Shown: positions 16,836 to 25,623, numbered from the stretch's first letter. The stretch is DNA of 64,000 nucleotides from Asanoa ishikariensis (GCF_900107455.1 NZ_FNQB01000001.1:1736001-1800000); one strand, 5' to 3'. The notes: generated by a model from the letters alone, not told the origin. Numbers and translations: made by a program.

Positions 16836-18250
16836 GTCAGGGTACGAGCGGTAACGGAAACGGTTCAACCAGCGGCAAGTTGGTGGAGGGTCTGCGGGAC
16901 TACGTGGGCGCGCTCGTCGACCATGCTGTGTCCGCCGTGAATGAGCGAATGGGTGAATCCCGCGGCGACGACGGTTCCCGCCATGGCAGGGAGTCGATCA
17001 ATGAGGGCAGCTCGCCGGCAAATGCGGTTACGGACGACGGCGTGATCCGCGACAGCGAGGTGGTCTCCCAGGACGACCGCGCGGACGACCAGAATTCGGA
17101 AGAGGGCGGCCAGGCCAAGGGTGAGAAGGCCAAGAACGAGCCAGCTCGGGACGACCAGACCGTGGAGGACGAGTCGCCCGACGAGGAACCAGCCAAGGTG
17201 GCTACCAAGACCGCGACTGAGGTGGCGAAGGAGACCGCGGCTCGAGAGTCAGCGAGGACCGCGACCGAGGTGGCGAAGGAGACCGCGGTCCGAGAGTTAA
17301 CCAGGACCGCGACCGAGGTGGCGAGGGAGACCGCGACCGAGGTGGCGAAGGAGACCGCGGCTCGAGAGTTAACCAGGACCGCGACCGAGGTGGCGAAGGA
17401 GACCGCGGTCCGAGAGTCAACCAGGACCGCGACCGAGGTGGCGAAGGAGACCGCGACCGAGGTGGCGAAGGAGACCGCGACCCGAGAGTCAGCGAGGACC
17501 GCGACCGAGGTGGCGAAGGAGACCGCGGTCCGAGAGTCAACCAGGACCGCGACCGAGGTGGCGAAGGAGACCGCGACCGAGGTGGCGAGGAAGACCGCGA
17601 CCCGAGAGTCAACCAGGACCGCGACCAAGGCGGCGAAGAAGACCGCGACCGAGGTGGCGAAGGAGACCGCGACCGAGGTGGCGAGGAAGACCGCGGCCCG
17701 AGAGTCAGCGAAGACCGCGACTGAGGTGGCGAGGAAGACCGCGGCCCGAGAGTCAGCGAAGACCGCGACTGAGGTGGCGAAGAAGACCGCGGCCCGAGAG
17801 TCAGCGAAGACCGCGACCGAGGTGGCGAAGAAGACCGCGAACCGAGAGTCAGCGAAGACCGCGACCAAGGCGGCGAAGAAGACCGCGACCGAGGTGGCGA
17901 AGGAGACCGCGACCGAGGTGGCGAAGAAGACCGCGGCCCGAGAGTCAGCGAAGACCGCGACCGAGGCGGCGAAGAAGACGGCGCCTCGAAAGTCAACTAG
18001 GACGGCGACCGAGGCGGCGAAGAAGACGGCGCCTCGAAAGTCAGCCAGGACGGCGACCAAGGCGGCGAAGAAGACGGCGCCTCGAAAGTCAGCCAGGACG
18101 GCGACCAAGGCGGCGAAGAAGACGGCGCCTCGAAAGTCAGCCAGGACCGCGACCAAGGCGGCCAAGAAGACGGCGCCTCGAAAGTCAGCCAGGACCGCGA
18201 CCAAGGCGGCCAAGAAGACGGCGCCTCGAAAGGCCGCGAAAAGCGGCTAG
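16832..18250 (+). CDS. Histone-H1-like Lys/Ala repeat protein with charge gradient
   Basis: The 472-residue protein has three parts. An N-terminal amphipathic helix spans about residues 15-42 (KLVEGLRDYVGALVDHAV), an acidic Asp/Glu/Ser linker runs to about 120, and tandem repeats fill the rest. Repeats are 16 residues made of two 8-residue halves. Early copies read TATEVAKETAARESAR and are near neutral; late copies read TATKAAKKTAPRKSAR and are strongly basic, like histone H1 tails and actinobacterial Hup/HupS-type tails. Such tails bind and compact DNA. The start is GTG with GGAGGGGA. Nearly every Lys codon is AAG. It may tether DNA to a partner held by the N-terminal helix; that is inference. 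Confidence 0.8.
   Translation: MSQGTSGNGNGSTSGKLVEGLRDYVGALVDHAVSAVNERMGESRGDDGSRHGRESINEGSSPANAVTDDGVIRDSEVVSQDDRADDQNSEEGGQAKGEKAKNEPARDDQTVEDESPDEEPAKVATKTATEVAKETAARESARTATEVAKETAVRELTRTATEVARETATEVAKETAARELTRTATEVAKETAVRESTRTATEVAKETATEVAKETATRESARTATEVAKETAVRESTRTATEVAKETATEVARKTATRESTRTATKAAKKTATEVAKETATEVARKTAARESAKTATEVARKTAARESAKTATEVAKKTAARESAKTATEVAKKTANRESAKTATKAAKKTATEVAKETATEVAKKTAARESAKTATEAAKKTAPRKSTRTATEAAKKTAPRKSARTATKAAKKTAPRKSARTATKAAKKTAPRKSARTATKAAKKTAPRKSARTATKAAKKTAPRKAAKSG
17197..18247 (+). repeat. Tandem 48-bp coding repeats (24-bp half units)
   Basis: About twenty degenerate 48-base units, some with an extra 24-base half, encode the 16-residue repeats. The last five or so 48-base copies differ by only a few bases, whereas the first ones vary at codons for Ala/Val/Thr and Ser/Leu. 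This indicates recent amplification at the 3' end and older copies at the 5' end. Copy number is likely to vary between strains and to be collapse-prone in assembly. Confidence 0.9.
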
Positions 18251-18314
18251 CCGGCTACTACTCCGCGGCTGGCGCCCGGGGCGGCCTGCGTTGCGTCACG
18301 GTAGCTGCTTCCAC

Positions 18315-18830
18315 GGTCGCATTCTCGATACACCTACTACCGGTGCAGCCCGAACCCGACGAACCATGGTCACTTGCCGTGGTTCAAAGACCATCCACCC
18401 GCCGCGATGATCGCGGAAGACCGGCTCGTCGAACCGTTGGCCCGGTTCTTCGCTCAACGCATCTTCGGCACCGGCCGCGAGATCTTCCTCGCTGCGGCGG
18501 CCGACGCCGATCGCAGCGATGACTCGGTGGACACTCGCACGAGCGTGGCGCGAAGCCATCCAACGCAGGTTCGCGTCGACTGTGGCCGAGCAGCGCAAGG
18601 AGAAACAGCTTCTCGAACAGGCTGGCCGAGAGCGGTCAACCTCAACGCGACGCGACGTCAGTGTCTTCGCCGACATCCCCCAGGGCGACATCGACATAAC
18701 GCGACTCTCCGACGACCAGCAACGTCAGGTCTACGAGGCGTTCCAGCTGGAGCTCCGCTACAACACGATCCGCAACGAGGCCACGATTCGCGTCACGGTC
18801 ACCAGCGGCACTGCCGCGATGCTTGCTGCG
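18315..18830 (+). pseudogene. Large serine-recombinase C-terminal remnant, frameshifted
   Basis: Two frames together resemble the C-terminal half of a serine integrase. The first reads RYTYYRCSPNP, a half zinc ribbon with one Cys pair partner missing, then HPPAAMIAEDRLVEPLARFF, the usual HPxxxxxREDxLxxxLxxF segment. After about 18515 the match continues in another frame: a coiled-coil stretch with Arg/Glu and then YEAFQLELRYNTIRNEATIR, the terminal beta segment. The catalytic Ser domain is absent. It ends about 95 bases before the tRNA-Lys gene. Confidence 0.6.
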
Positions 18831-18923
18831 GGGGACGGGGGAGACCGGCCACATTCCGAGACCAAGAAGGGCGGAGACCGAAACTCAGGTTTCGGTTCCC
18901 GCCCAACAGGTTTGGAATGCTTT

Positions 18924-18999
18924 TGGTGCGCCGCCAGGGACTCGAACCCCGAACCCGCGGATTAAGAGTCCGCTGCTCTGCCAGTTGAGCTAGCGGCGC
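18924..18999 (-). tRNA. tRNA-Lys (anticodon CTT), CCA encoded
   Basis: The minus strand folds into a full cloverleaf. The acceptor is GCGCCGC/GCGGCGC, the D arm GCTC/GAGC, the anticodon stem GCGGA/TCCGC around CTCTTAA, the variable loop GGGTT and the T arm CGGGG-TTCGAGT-CCCTG, ending ACCA. The 3' end faces the decayed island at lower coordinates, the usual side for integration. A fragment of this 3' end lies at 15833-15857. Confidence 0.97.
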
Positions 19000-19076
19000 T
19001 CGATCGGCAACGACACGTACGTTAGCACGCGCCCAGAGGGATCTTCCAACTGGTGGTGAACGACCGGCCGAACGCC

Positions 19077-19957
19077 TCAAACACCCTCATATATCTCCAC
19101 GTAGTGTCGGTAGTTGTCGGCGATCAGGCCGATCACCTCGGCCTCGGTCATCTCCCTTGCCAGGAGGGCCTGGAGCGGGTCCTGCCAGATGCTGCGGCCG
19201 ATCGCGAAGCCCAGAGAAACCCCGCCGGTGCCGCTGCCCGCAACCAGCGGTCCAGGTCCTCCGGCGGCGCGTCTCGGCCCAGCACCACGCACTGCACGTT
19301 GTTGCGACCGCCCTGCCGGGCCGTTGCCAGCACCTGGGTGGCGTCCGCGGTCGTGTTCAGGCCCTCGATCTTCCAGATGGCCGGCTCCACGCCGGCGGCC
19401 TGCATCTCGCCGATGATCCGTACCGTCAGCTCGGGTCGAAGATCGTCGTCGTATCCCGCCGACTCCTCGGCCGGGGTCGGTGGGACCAAGAGCTCCAGCA
19501 GGAGGTCCCGACCCGCACTGGTGAGCACCGACGAGACGGTCGCCAGGTCGTCCATCTGGCGCGTGCGGGCCCGTACCTCGAATGACGGGTTGTCGCGCAC
19601 CAGGATCTTGACGTAGCGCGGGTCGAACGCCTCCACGTGTTCCAGCCAGCGGCCGTCGCCCAGGTTGCCGTACTCCAGGGTGAACCATTCCTGGTCCGAT
19701 TTTTCGATCGGCATGGCCAGGGTGATGCCCGTCGCCTTGGCCGCTCGGGCCACCTGCTCGCCGTAGCGTTCGTCGACCAGGACCGCGGCTTTCGACCGGT
19801 CGGCGCCCCGGCTGAGGGCATCGACCAGGCCCTGGTAGATCAGGTTCTTTCCATCGACGATCCGCTTGGTCTCGGCGGGGTTCGGATCACCCTTGATCTT
19901 GTACACCTGGGTGGCGAACGAGTCCCGGTGATCCATCGCCAGTAGATAGAGTGCCAT
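19077..19957 (-). pseudogene. DUF2090 (IolC aldolase-like) protein, single-base frameshift
   Basis: The protein starts MALYLLAMDHRDSF at ATG 19957 with GGGGGAA before it. It keeps family landmarks such as VLVDERYG and IWKIEGL. At the four-base G run read from 19223-19220 the frame breaks. The expected ending, GFAIGRSIWQDPL through IADNYRHYVEIYEGV, continues in the next frame. Adding one G restores a continuous 293-residue protein. DUF2090 domains form TIM barrels fused to or near IolC kinases in inositol and sugar catabolism. No inositol genes flank it. Whether the break is real or a sequencing error cannot be told here. Confidence 0.75.
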
Positions 19958-20190
19958 GATTCCCCCGAATGCCACCAAATCCACCCTCAGCATGCACAAA
20001 GGGGCGCTGACCTGGGATTACTTCGGAGAAATAGCCGCTACTGCGAGGTTCCGACCGGTTCGCGCCCCAGGGTTACCCATGTGGCTGAGGCGCGGAGTGG
20101 ACGCCATCTGGCACCCTGCCGGATCGAGGTACATAGCGGGTGTGGCTGGGGCACGATGACCCCAAGGTTGCGAAGGAACGGGGACATCTA

Positions 20191-21489
20191 ATGGGCCGGT
20201 TCGTGACACGTAAAGCAGCCATCGGGAAGATCCTTGCCGCCGCGGCGGCCGGGGCTCTCGCACTCACCCTCGTCACTGCCTGCGGCAACGACCAGCCGAA
20301 GGCGCCCACGTTCGTCAACAACAACCAGGCGGCGGCGCCGTCCGCCTCGCCGACCGCGCCACCGGTTCCGTTCGAGTTCGCGGTCACGCCGGCCGACAAG
20401 AAGAAGAACCTGCCGGTCAGCACCGAGATCGGCACCAGCGTCAAGGGCGGCGAGATCACCAGCGTCGCGCTGACCGACAAGGCGGGCAAGGCGGTCAAGG
20501 GCACCCTGCGCGAGGACAAGTCGTCGTGGGTGCCGAGCGCGCCGCTCAAGTACGACACCGACTACACCGCGACCGTGGTCGCCACCAGCGCGGCCGGGCA
20601 GGCCGAGACGAAGAAGGTCTCGTTCTCCACGCGGGGCAAGTCGGGCAACGACATCGGCTCCGGCATGTACCTGTTCAACGGCAAGACGTACGGCGTCGCC
20701 ATGCCAGTCGTGATGGAGTTCAGTCCGGGCATCCCGAAGAGGGACCGGGCCGCCGTGCAGCGCCGGCTGTTCGTGCAGACCGACCCACCGCAGCCGGGTG
20801 TCTGGCACTGGGTCAGCAGCGGCACGCAGGCGTACTACCGCGGGCCCGACTACTGGCAGGCCGGCACGAAGATCACGGTGCGGGCGGCGCTCGAGGGAAT
20901 CCCGCTGTCCAACGGCCGCTTCGGCGACCAGGACCGCAGGGCGACGGCCAAGATCGGCGACAAGTTCGTAATGAAGGTCGAGAACAAGACCAAGAAGATG
21001 CAGGTCTTCAAGAACGACAAATTGGTCAAAACGTTCCCGGTCAGCCTTGGTAAGCCCAGCACGCCCTCGTCCAGCGGCACGCTGATCGTGATGGACAAGC
21101 AGGAGCACACGGTCTTCGACACCTTCGCGGAGCTCGGCCCGGAAGAGGGTTACCGCACCGACATCGACTTCGCGCAGCGGCTGACCTGGGGTGGCGAGTT
21201 CATCCACTCGGCGCCGTGGTCGGTGGGCGACCAGGGCGTACGCAACGTCTCGCACGGCTGCGTCAACCTCGCCCCGCAGAACGCGAGCTGGTTGTTCGGC
21301 CAGACCAAGGTGGGCGACCCGATCACCATCAAGGGCACCGAACGCAAGCTCGAGCCCGGCAACGGCTGGACCGCCTGGAACCTGTCGTGGGCCGACTTCG
21401 TCAAGGGCAGCGCGTTGCCGGTTCCGGACAGTCTGAAGTCGCCGGGTTCGACCGGTAACGCCACGCCGACACCGACGCCTACCGATTAA
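20191..21489 (+). CDS. L,D-transpeptidase lipoprotein 1
   Basis: A 432-residue exported lipoprotein with a lipobox ending LTLVTAC. Two Ig-like domains (about residues 60-260) are followed by a YkuD catalytic domain with the active-site motif SHGCVN and upstream His in GEFIHSAPWS. A Thr/Pro tail ends the protein. The enzyme cross-links peptidoglycan by 3-3 meso-DAP bridges and is the usual target of carbapenems. ATG at 20191 with GGAACGGGGA is preferred over an upstream in-frame start because it opens the signal peptide. A close paralogue follows 140 bases downstream. Confidence 0.95.
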   Translation: MGRFVTRKAAIGKILAAAAAGALALTLVTACGNDQPKAPTFVNNNQAAAPSASPTAPPVPFEFAVTPADKKKNLPVSTEIGTSVKGGEITSVALTDKAGKAVKGTLREDKSSWVPSAPLKYDTDYTATVVATSAAGQAETKKVSFSTRGKSGNDIGSGMYLFNGKTYGVAMPVVMEFSPGIPKRDRAAVQRRLFVQTDPPQPGVWHWVSSGTQAYYRGPDYWQAGTKITVRAALEGIPLSNGRFGDQDRRATAKIGDKFVMKVENKTKKMQVFKNDKLVKTFPVSLGKPSTPSSSGTLIVMDKQEHTVFDTFAELGPEEGYRTDIDFAQRLTWGGEFIHSAPWSVGDQGVRNVSHGCVNLAPQNASWLFGQTKVGDPITIKGTERKLEPGNGWTAWNLSWADFVKGSALPVPDSLKSPGSTGNATPTPTPTD

Positions 21490-21629
21490 ACCTCTTTCGG
21501 GTACCGTTGCTCAGCTCGATCGTTCGTACACTCGTCTGCGTGTTACCGCACACGGCACGAAACCGTGAGGTGTTCCGAAGCGTCTTTCGGGCAACATGAC
21601 TGCGGTACACGGACCTGTGAGGGGATCTC

Positions 21630-22865
21630 ATGTTGAGCAGCCGAGGGTGGCGTCCCACTCGCCGACGTGGCGTCATGCTGGCGGCAGTCGCCATGGCCGG
21701 GTTGCTGTCCGTCACCGCGGGTTGCACCAAGAGTGGCAACGCGGCGTGGTCGGACGGAGCGAAGCCGGGTTCGTCGCAGTCGGCCGAGCCTGACACCAAG
21801 GCCAAGGCGGCGATCACCGAGCCCGCCGCCGACGCGAGCGACGTGCCGGCCTCGACCGCCATCGCGTTCGACACCACCGACGCGGTCGAGACCGCGGTCG
21901 AGCTGAAGTCGTCGGACGGCGAGAGCGTCAAGGGCACCCTCTCCGCGGACAAGAAGAGCTGGCTGCCGACGGGCGCCCTCGAGTGGGGCGCGAGCTACAC
22001 CGCGACGGTGACCGCGACCGGCGACGACGGCAAGGCCGCGACGGCCGAGAGCACTTTCAAGGTCATGGCCAAGCCGGGCAACACGGTCGCGGTGAGCAGC
22101 TTCCTCGGCGACGGCGCCGTGGTCGGCGTCGGCATGCCGATGATCGTCAAGTTCGGCAAGGCGATCCCGCAGGACTACCGCGACGACGTGCAGCGACGAA
22201 TGAAGGTCACCGCGACGCCGGCGCAGGAGGGCACCTGGGCGTGGATCAGCCCGACTGAGATCCACTTCCGCCCCAAGGAGTTCTGGCAGGCCAACACCAA
22301 GGTCCACTACAAGCTCCAGACCGGCGGCCTCCCGCTGGGCAACGGCTCGTTCCTCCGCAACGACCTCACGGTGGATCTGAAGATCGGTCCGGCCCTGGTC
22401 ATGACGGTCAACAACAGCACCAAGCGAATGACGGTCACCAAGGACGGCAAGGTCATCAAGACCATCAAGGTCAGCCTGGGCAAGAAGAGCACCCCGTCGT
22501 CGACCGGCACGATGATCGTGATCGAGAAGAAGCGCAAGACGGTCTTCGACACCTTCGAAGAGCTCGGCCCGGAAGAGGGCTACCGCACCGACATCGACTT
22601 CGCCCAACGCCTGACCTGGGGCGGCGAGTTCATCCACGCGGCGCCGTGGTCCGAGGGCCAACAGGGCACCACCAACGTCTCCCACGGCTGCGTCAACGTC
22701 TCGATGAAGGACGGCGAGTGGCTCTTCGGCCAGACCCGCATCGGTGACCCGATCACAGTCAAGGGCACCGAACGCAAGCTGCAAAACGGAAACGGCTGGA
22801 CGGACTGGAACATGACCTTCGCGGAGTACGCGGAGCTCAGCGCCATCCCCCTTTCTGACCAGTAG
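21630..22865 (+). CDS. L,D-transpeptidase lipoprotein 2
   Basis: A 411-residue paralogue with the same layout: lipobox SVTAGC, Ig-like domains and YkuD domain (GEFIHAAPWS and SHGCVN). The block GPEEGYRTDIDFAQRLTWGG is shared identically with the preceding gene, showing tandem duplication. The N-terminal Ig region is more diverged, and the C-terminal Pro/Thr tail is absent. The start is ATG with GAGGGGAT. It lies in its own likely transcript, with a terminator-bearing repeat behind it. Confidence 0.95.
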   Translation: MLSSRGWRPTRRRGVMLAAVAMAGLLSVTAGCTKSGNAAWSDGAKPGSSQSAEPDTKAKAAITEPAADASDVPASTAIAFDTTDAVETAVELKSSDGESVKGTLSADKKSWLPTGALEWGASYTATVTATGDDGKAATAESTFKVMAKPGNTVAVSSFLGDGAVVGVGMPMIVKFGKAIPQDYRDDVQRRMKVTATPAQEGTWAWISPTEIHFRPKEFWQANTKVHYKLQTGGLPLGNGSFLRNDLTVDLKIGPALVMTVNNSTKRMTVTKDGKVIKTIKVSLGKKSTPSSTGTMIVIEKKRKTVFDTFEELGPEEGYRTDIDFAQRLTWGGEFIHAAPWSEGQQGTTNVSHGCVNVSMKDGEWLFGQTRIGDPITVKGTERKLQNGNGWTDWNMTFAEYAELSAIPLSDQ

Positions 22866-22869
22866 CTTT

Positions 22870-22957
22870 CCCGGGTCCGCGGTGGTGCGGACCGTTGCTC
22901 CCGCCGGAGACCGGGTCGGGCCCTTGGGGGCCCGACCCTGCCAGGTCCGCGGTTGGC
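22870..22957 (+). repeat. Dispersed 88-bp terminator repeat, copy A
   Basis: The sequence contains an 11-base perfect stem (GGGTCGGGCCC at 22913-22923 and GGGCCCGACCC at 22928-22938). It is flanked by conserved arms including ACCGTTGCTCCCGCCGG. Its reverse complement recurs at 50934-51020 with only scattered differences. It sits directly after the second L,D-transpeptidase gene and probably acts as its terminator. Confidence 0.75.
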
Positions 22958-23221
22958 GAACCCAGATCCGCGGGTCAATGCCGCGCCGGGTTGTGCCTCG
23001 AACCTGAGCTGCGGACAACGGCCACGCGTCAACCCCACCCGCGCCCGACGGCAAAGCGACGCGAAAGCCCGTGTGCCGTGGTTTGAGTCTGCGCCGAGGT
23101 TCGGCGCGCCCAAGGCCGTCCAGCGCCACTGTCCCGGCCAAGCCGGCGTCCGGGATCGCCAATGGAGGCCAAGCCCAGGAGACGGCGCGCCCGCGGCGTG
23201 GTCAGGCGTTTGAGAAGGCTG
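22958..23221. other. Intergenic stretch without recognised feature
   Basis: I see no gene or RNA here. It lies between two 3' ends. Short open frames on the plus strand are Arg/Pro-rich and lack start signals. Confidence 0.5.
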
Positions 23222-23827
23222 CTATGCGCCGGCGATGTCGCGGCCGGCGAAGGCTGCTAGGCGGTCGTATAGGTGGGCTTCGGCGGAGATCGTGACCTCG
23301 GGCCCGAAGGACTTGCCTTCGCTTTCTGAGCCGCGGAACTGGGGGAGCATTGTGCCGCGCATCCAGTCGAGGGCTAGTTGGCCTACCTCCGGGTCCAGGT
23401 CTGTCGATTGGGCTGTTGCCCGGGCCAGATCCCACGCGTGCACGGCGAACTCGGCTGTCTGTAGGTCGACCGGGAACCGGGCCGGCACCTCACCCATCCC
23501 CGGCAACGTGACGGTGCCCGACAGGTCGCCTGCCTGGCGCCACACGTCGAGCAGGTCGGCGGCCCCCGACCGGAACAAGGCGGGCCGGTCAGCAGCCGGC
23601 GCCGGGCTGGCGGCGGTTGACCAGTCGGCTGTGCCACCGGCAGCCGCAACGCTGAACTGGCGTAGGTCGTGCACCACGTGATCGCCGAGCTGCGCGACCG
23701 TCCACGAACGGCACGGGCTCGGCAGGGTTTCCTGGTCGGCGCGGACGTCCGAGAGCACCTTGCCCACCTGGTCCAGCGCACGTTCCAACAGCGCGAGCGG
23801 ATCGTTGTCCACCGTTGACTCACTCAT
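23222..23827 (-). CDS. TIGR03086/mycothiol-maleylpyruvate-isomerase-like protein
   Basis: A 201-residue DinB-like four-helix protein: CRSWTVAQLGDHVVHDL near residue 45 with the metal-type His, and AVHAWDLARATAQSTDLDP in the last third, the signature region of this actinobacterial group. Members are metal-dependent and thought to use mycothiol as a cofactor; most substrates are unknown. ATG at 23827 is chosen over an upstream start because it removes a Cys-rich non-homologous lead. It is divergent from nothing, lying downstream of the MocA gene by 21 bases on the same strand. Confidence 0.8.
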   Translation of the reverse strand: MSESTVDNDPLALLERALDQVGKVLSDVRADQETLPSPCRSWTVAQLGDHVVHDLRQFSVAAAGGTADWSTAASPAPAADRPALFRSGAADLLDVWRQAGDLSGTVTLPGMGEVPARFPVDLQTAEFAVHAWDLARATAQSTDLDPEVGQLALDWMRGTMLPQFRGSESEGKSFGPEVTISAEAHLYDRLAAFAGRDIAGA

Positions 23828-23848
23828 GTCCGGAAGACAACCACACAC

Positions 23849-24883
23849 CTACGACATTTCGAGGGCCGAGCGGACCGAGGGCCACGAGCGGAGTACCTCA
23901 GCCACGTCGGGGTCCGCCGACCCGATTGCCGATGCATGAGCCCGCGCCAGGACGTCGTCGACCGCGACCACGGCGCCCGTGTCCGCCGAGGCGACCGCGC
24001 ATAGGACCATCGCCAGGCTCATCACGTTCGCATGCACGGCCGTTGCTGGCCGCCGGCCCGTGCGCAGCGCCTCGACGAAGACCGACAACGACGCACTGAT
24101 GGTCTCCAGCAACGTGTTGGCGTCGGCCGGAGAGCGGTCGCCGTCCCAGAACGCCGTTCCAGAAGAGGCCACCGCGCGCCAGTTTCCGTTCCACGATGTG
24201 TCGCCGCCGTCGGCGCACCAGGAAGCCAGGTACGAGTAGCGGGCGCCGGACGCGAAACGGAACAGCGCGTTGGCCGACGCGTCACCGGCGTACCAGCTCC
24301 ACGACGGGTTGTACGCGTCGCAGTAGACCGAGACCGGCTCGTCGTCCAGCAGGTAGCGCGCCGTGTCGAAGGCGTGGATGGCCATGTCCAACAGAAGCGG
24401 ATGCGCCATCGTCTCGCGGAAGCCGCCGAACCGGGCACCTCGATAGAACTCCGTGGTCAATGAACCGACCGGCCCCAGAGCAGAGAGCCGCGACTTGAAC
24501 CCAAAAAGATTCCGCTCGAAGCGCCGCGACTGGCTCACCACGAACAGCGACCCCGTCAACGACGACAACGCGGCCAACGTCAACGCCTCAGGCAGCGTCG
24601 AGGTCAGCGGCTTCTCGCCCAGCACCGGCAGACCCAACCGCAACGCCGAGCGAGTGACGTCGAAATGCGCCGAGGGCACCGTGGCGTTCACGACGAAGTC
24701 CGCACCGGAGGCGACCTCCGACAGGGTGGTCGCCGACGGAACACCCTGAGCCGCGCGCGCCGCGGCCGCCAAGTCGAGATCGACCACCGCGGCCAGCGAC
24801 ACATCAGGGCTGGCCGCGATCGCGGCCAGCCACTCGGTGCCCATCGCCCCAGCACCGACCACCACTGCCCGAAGAGGACTCAC
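23849..24883 (-). CDS. Gfo/Idh/MocA-family oxidoreductase
   Basis: A 344-residue NAD(P)-dependent dehydrogenase. The Rossmann motif GAGAMG lies at residues 11-16 and EKPLTS marks the conserved EKP catalytic lysine region. The C-terminal domain is an alpha/beta sheet that binds sugars. It oxidises sugars or inositols. GTG at 24883 overlaps the ThuA stop codon by four bases. The TetR-ThuA-MocA arrangement suggests a small sugar-catabolic operon. Confidence 0.9.
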   Translation of the reverse strand: MSPLRAVVVGAGAMGTEWLAAIAASPDVSLAAVVDLDLAAAARAAQGVPSATTLSEVASGADFVVNATVPSAHFDVTRSALRLGLPVLGEKPLTSTLPEALTLAALSSLTGSLFVVSQSRRFERNLFGFKSRLSALGPVGSLTTEFYRGARFGGFRETMAHPLLLDMAIHAFDTARYLLDDEPVSVYCDAYNPSWSWYAGDASANALFRFASGARYSYLASWCADGGDTSWNGNWRAVASSGTAFWDGDRSPADANTLLETISASLSVFVEALRTGRRPATAVHANVMSLAMVLCAVASADTGAVVAVDDVLARAHASAIGSADPDVAEVLRSWPSVRSALEMS

Positions 24884-25623
24884 GGCGTCACGAACCAGTC
24901 GGGCGCCGCGTACGCGATCGGTGTCGTGGAGCGCGGCCCGGCCGGCGCCGCCCAGACGGCCGCGTTGGCGAGCACCCGGCGTACGTCCGGATGGTGGTAG
25001 ACCGGATAGTCCTGGTCACCAGGGCTGAAGTAGAAGATCCGGCCGCGGCCGCGGCGCCACGCGCACCCGCTGCGGAACACCTCGCCCCCGGTGAACGAGC
25101 TGACGAAGACGAGCTCGTCGGGCGCGGGGATGTCGAAGAACTCGCCGTACATCTCCTGGCTGGGTATCTCGATCGGGCTCGGGACGCCAGCAGCGACCGG
25201 ATGCGCCGGATCCACCGTCCACACCAGCTCCCGGTCGTCGCCGTTGCGCCAGCGCAGCGCGCAGCTCGTACCCATGAGCCGTTTGAAGATCTTGGACCAG
25301 TGGCCGGAGTGCAGCACGACCAGGCCCATCCCGGCGAGCACCGCCTCCTGCACCCGGTCGACCAGGTCGTCGCTCACCTCGTCGTGGGCGATGTGCCCCC
25401 ACCAGGTCAGCACGTCGGTCGAAGCCAGCAGCGACGCCGGCAGACCCTGGTCCGGATCGTCGAGCGTGACGCAGCGGACGGCGACCGCCGCCCCCGCGTA
25501 CTCGGTGATGCCCGAAGCGATCGTCGCGTGCATGCCGTCGGGATAGTGGGAAGCGACGTTGACGTCGCGTTTTTCGTGGCGACCCTCGCCCCACACCGTC
25601 ACCCGGATCGGTTCATCAGCCAT
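24880..25623 (-). CDS. ThuA-like sugar-metabolism protein
   Basis: A 247-residue protein of the ThuA family (trehalose/maltitol utilisation, class I glutamine-amidotransferase-like fold). The segments TVWGEGRHEKRD, WWGHIAHDEV, GLVVLHSGHWSKIF and FYFSPGDQDYP are typical. The usual partner is a MocA-type dehydrogenase, as here, and the pair probably interconverts keto-sugars in the cytosol. ATG at 25623 is preferred over a farther upstream start because the family motif starts right after it. Confidence 0.9.
   Translation of the reverse strand: MADEPIRVTVWGEGRHEKRDVNVASHYPDGMHATIASGITEYAGAAVAVRCVTLDDPDQGLPASLLASTDVLTWWGHIAHDEVSDDLVDRVQEAVLAGMGLVVLHSGHWSKIFKRLMGTSCALRWRNGDDRELVWTVDPAHPVAAGVPSPIEIPSQEMYGEFFDIPAPDELVFVSSFTGGEVFRSGCAWRRGRGRIFYFSPGDQDYPVYHHPDVRRVLANAAVWAAPAGPRSTTPIAYAAPDWFVTP

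Noticed and set aside
16900-18213. Long antisense open frame across the H1-like repeats (hydrophobic VAVFADSRAAVFFATS-type repeats)
   Set aside because: It is the mirror of the tandem repeat; it has no ribosome site, and the sense frame has the proper start, linker and codon bias.
17197-18247. CRISPR-like array
   Set aside because: The repeats are contiguous, in frame and without unique spacers; they encode protein.
18880-18970. Open frame ending in CAARDSNPEPAD
   Set aside because: This is the well-known false translation across a tRNA gene.
15605-19000. Intact prophage or conjugative element
   Set aside because: Only integrase fragments remain; there are no replication, transfer or structural genes.
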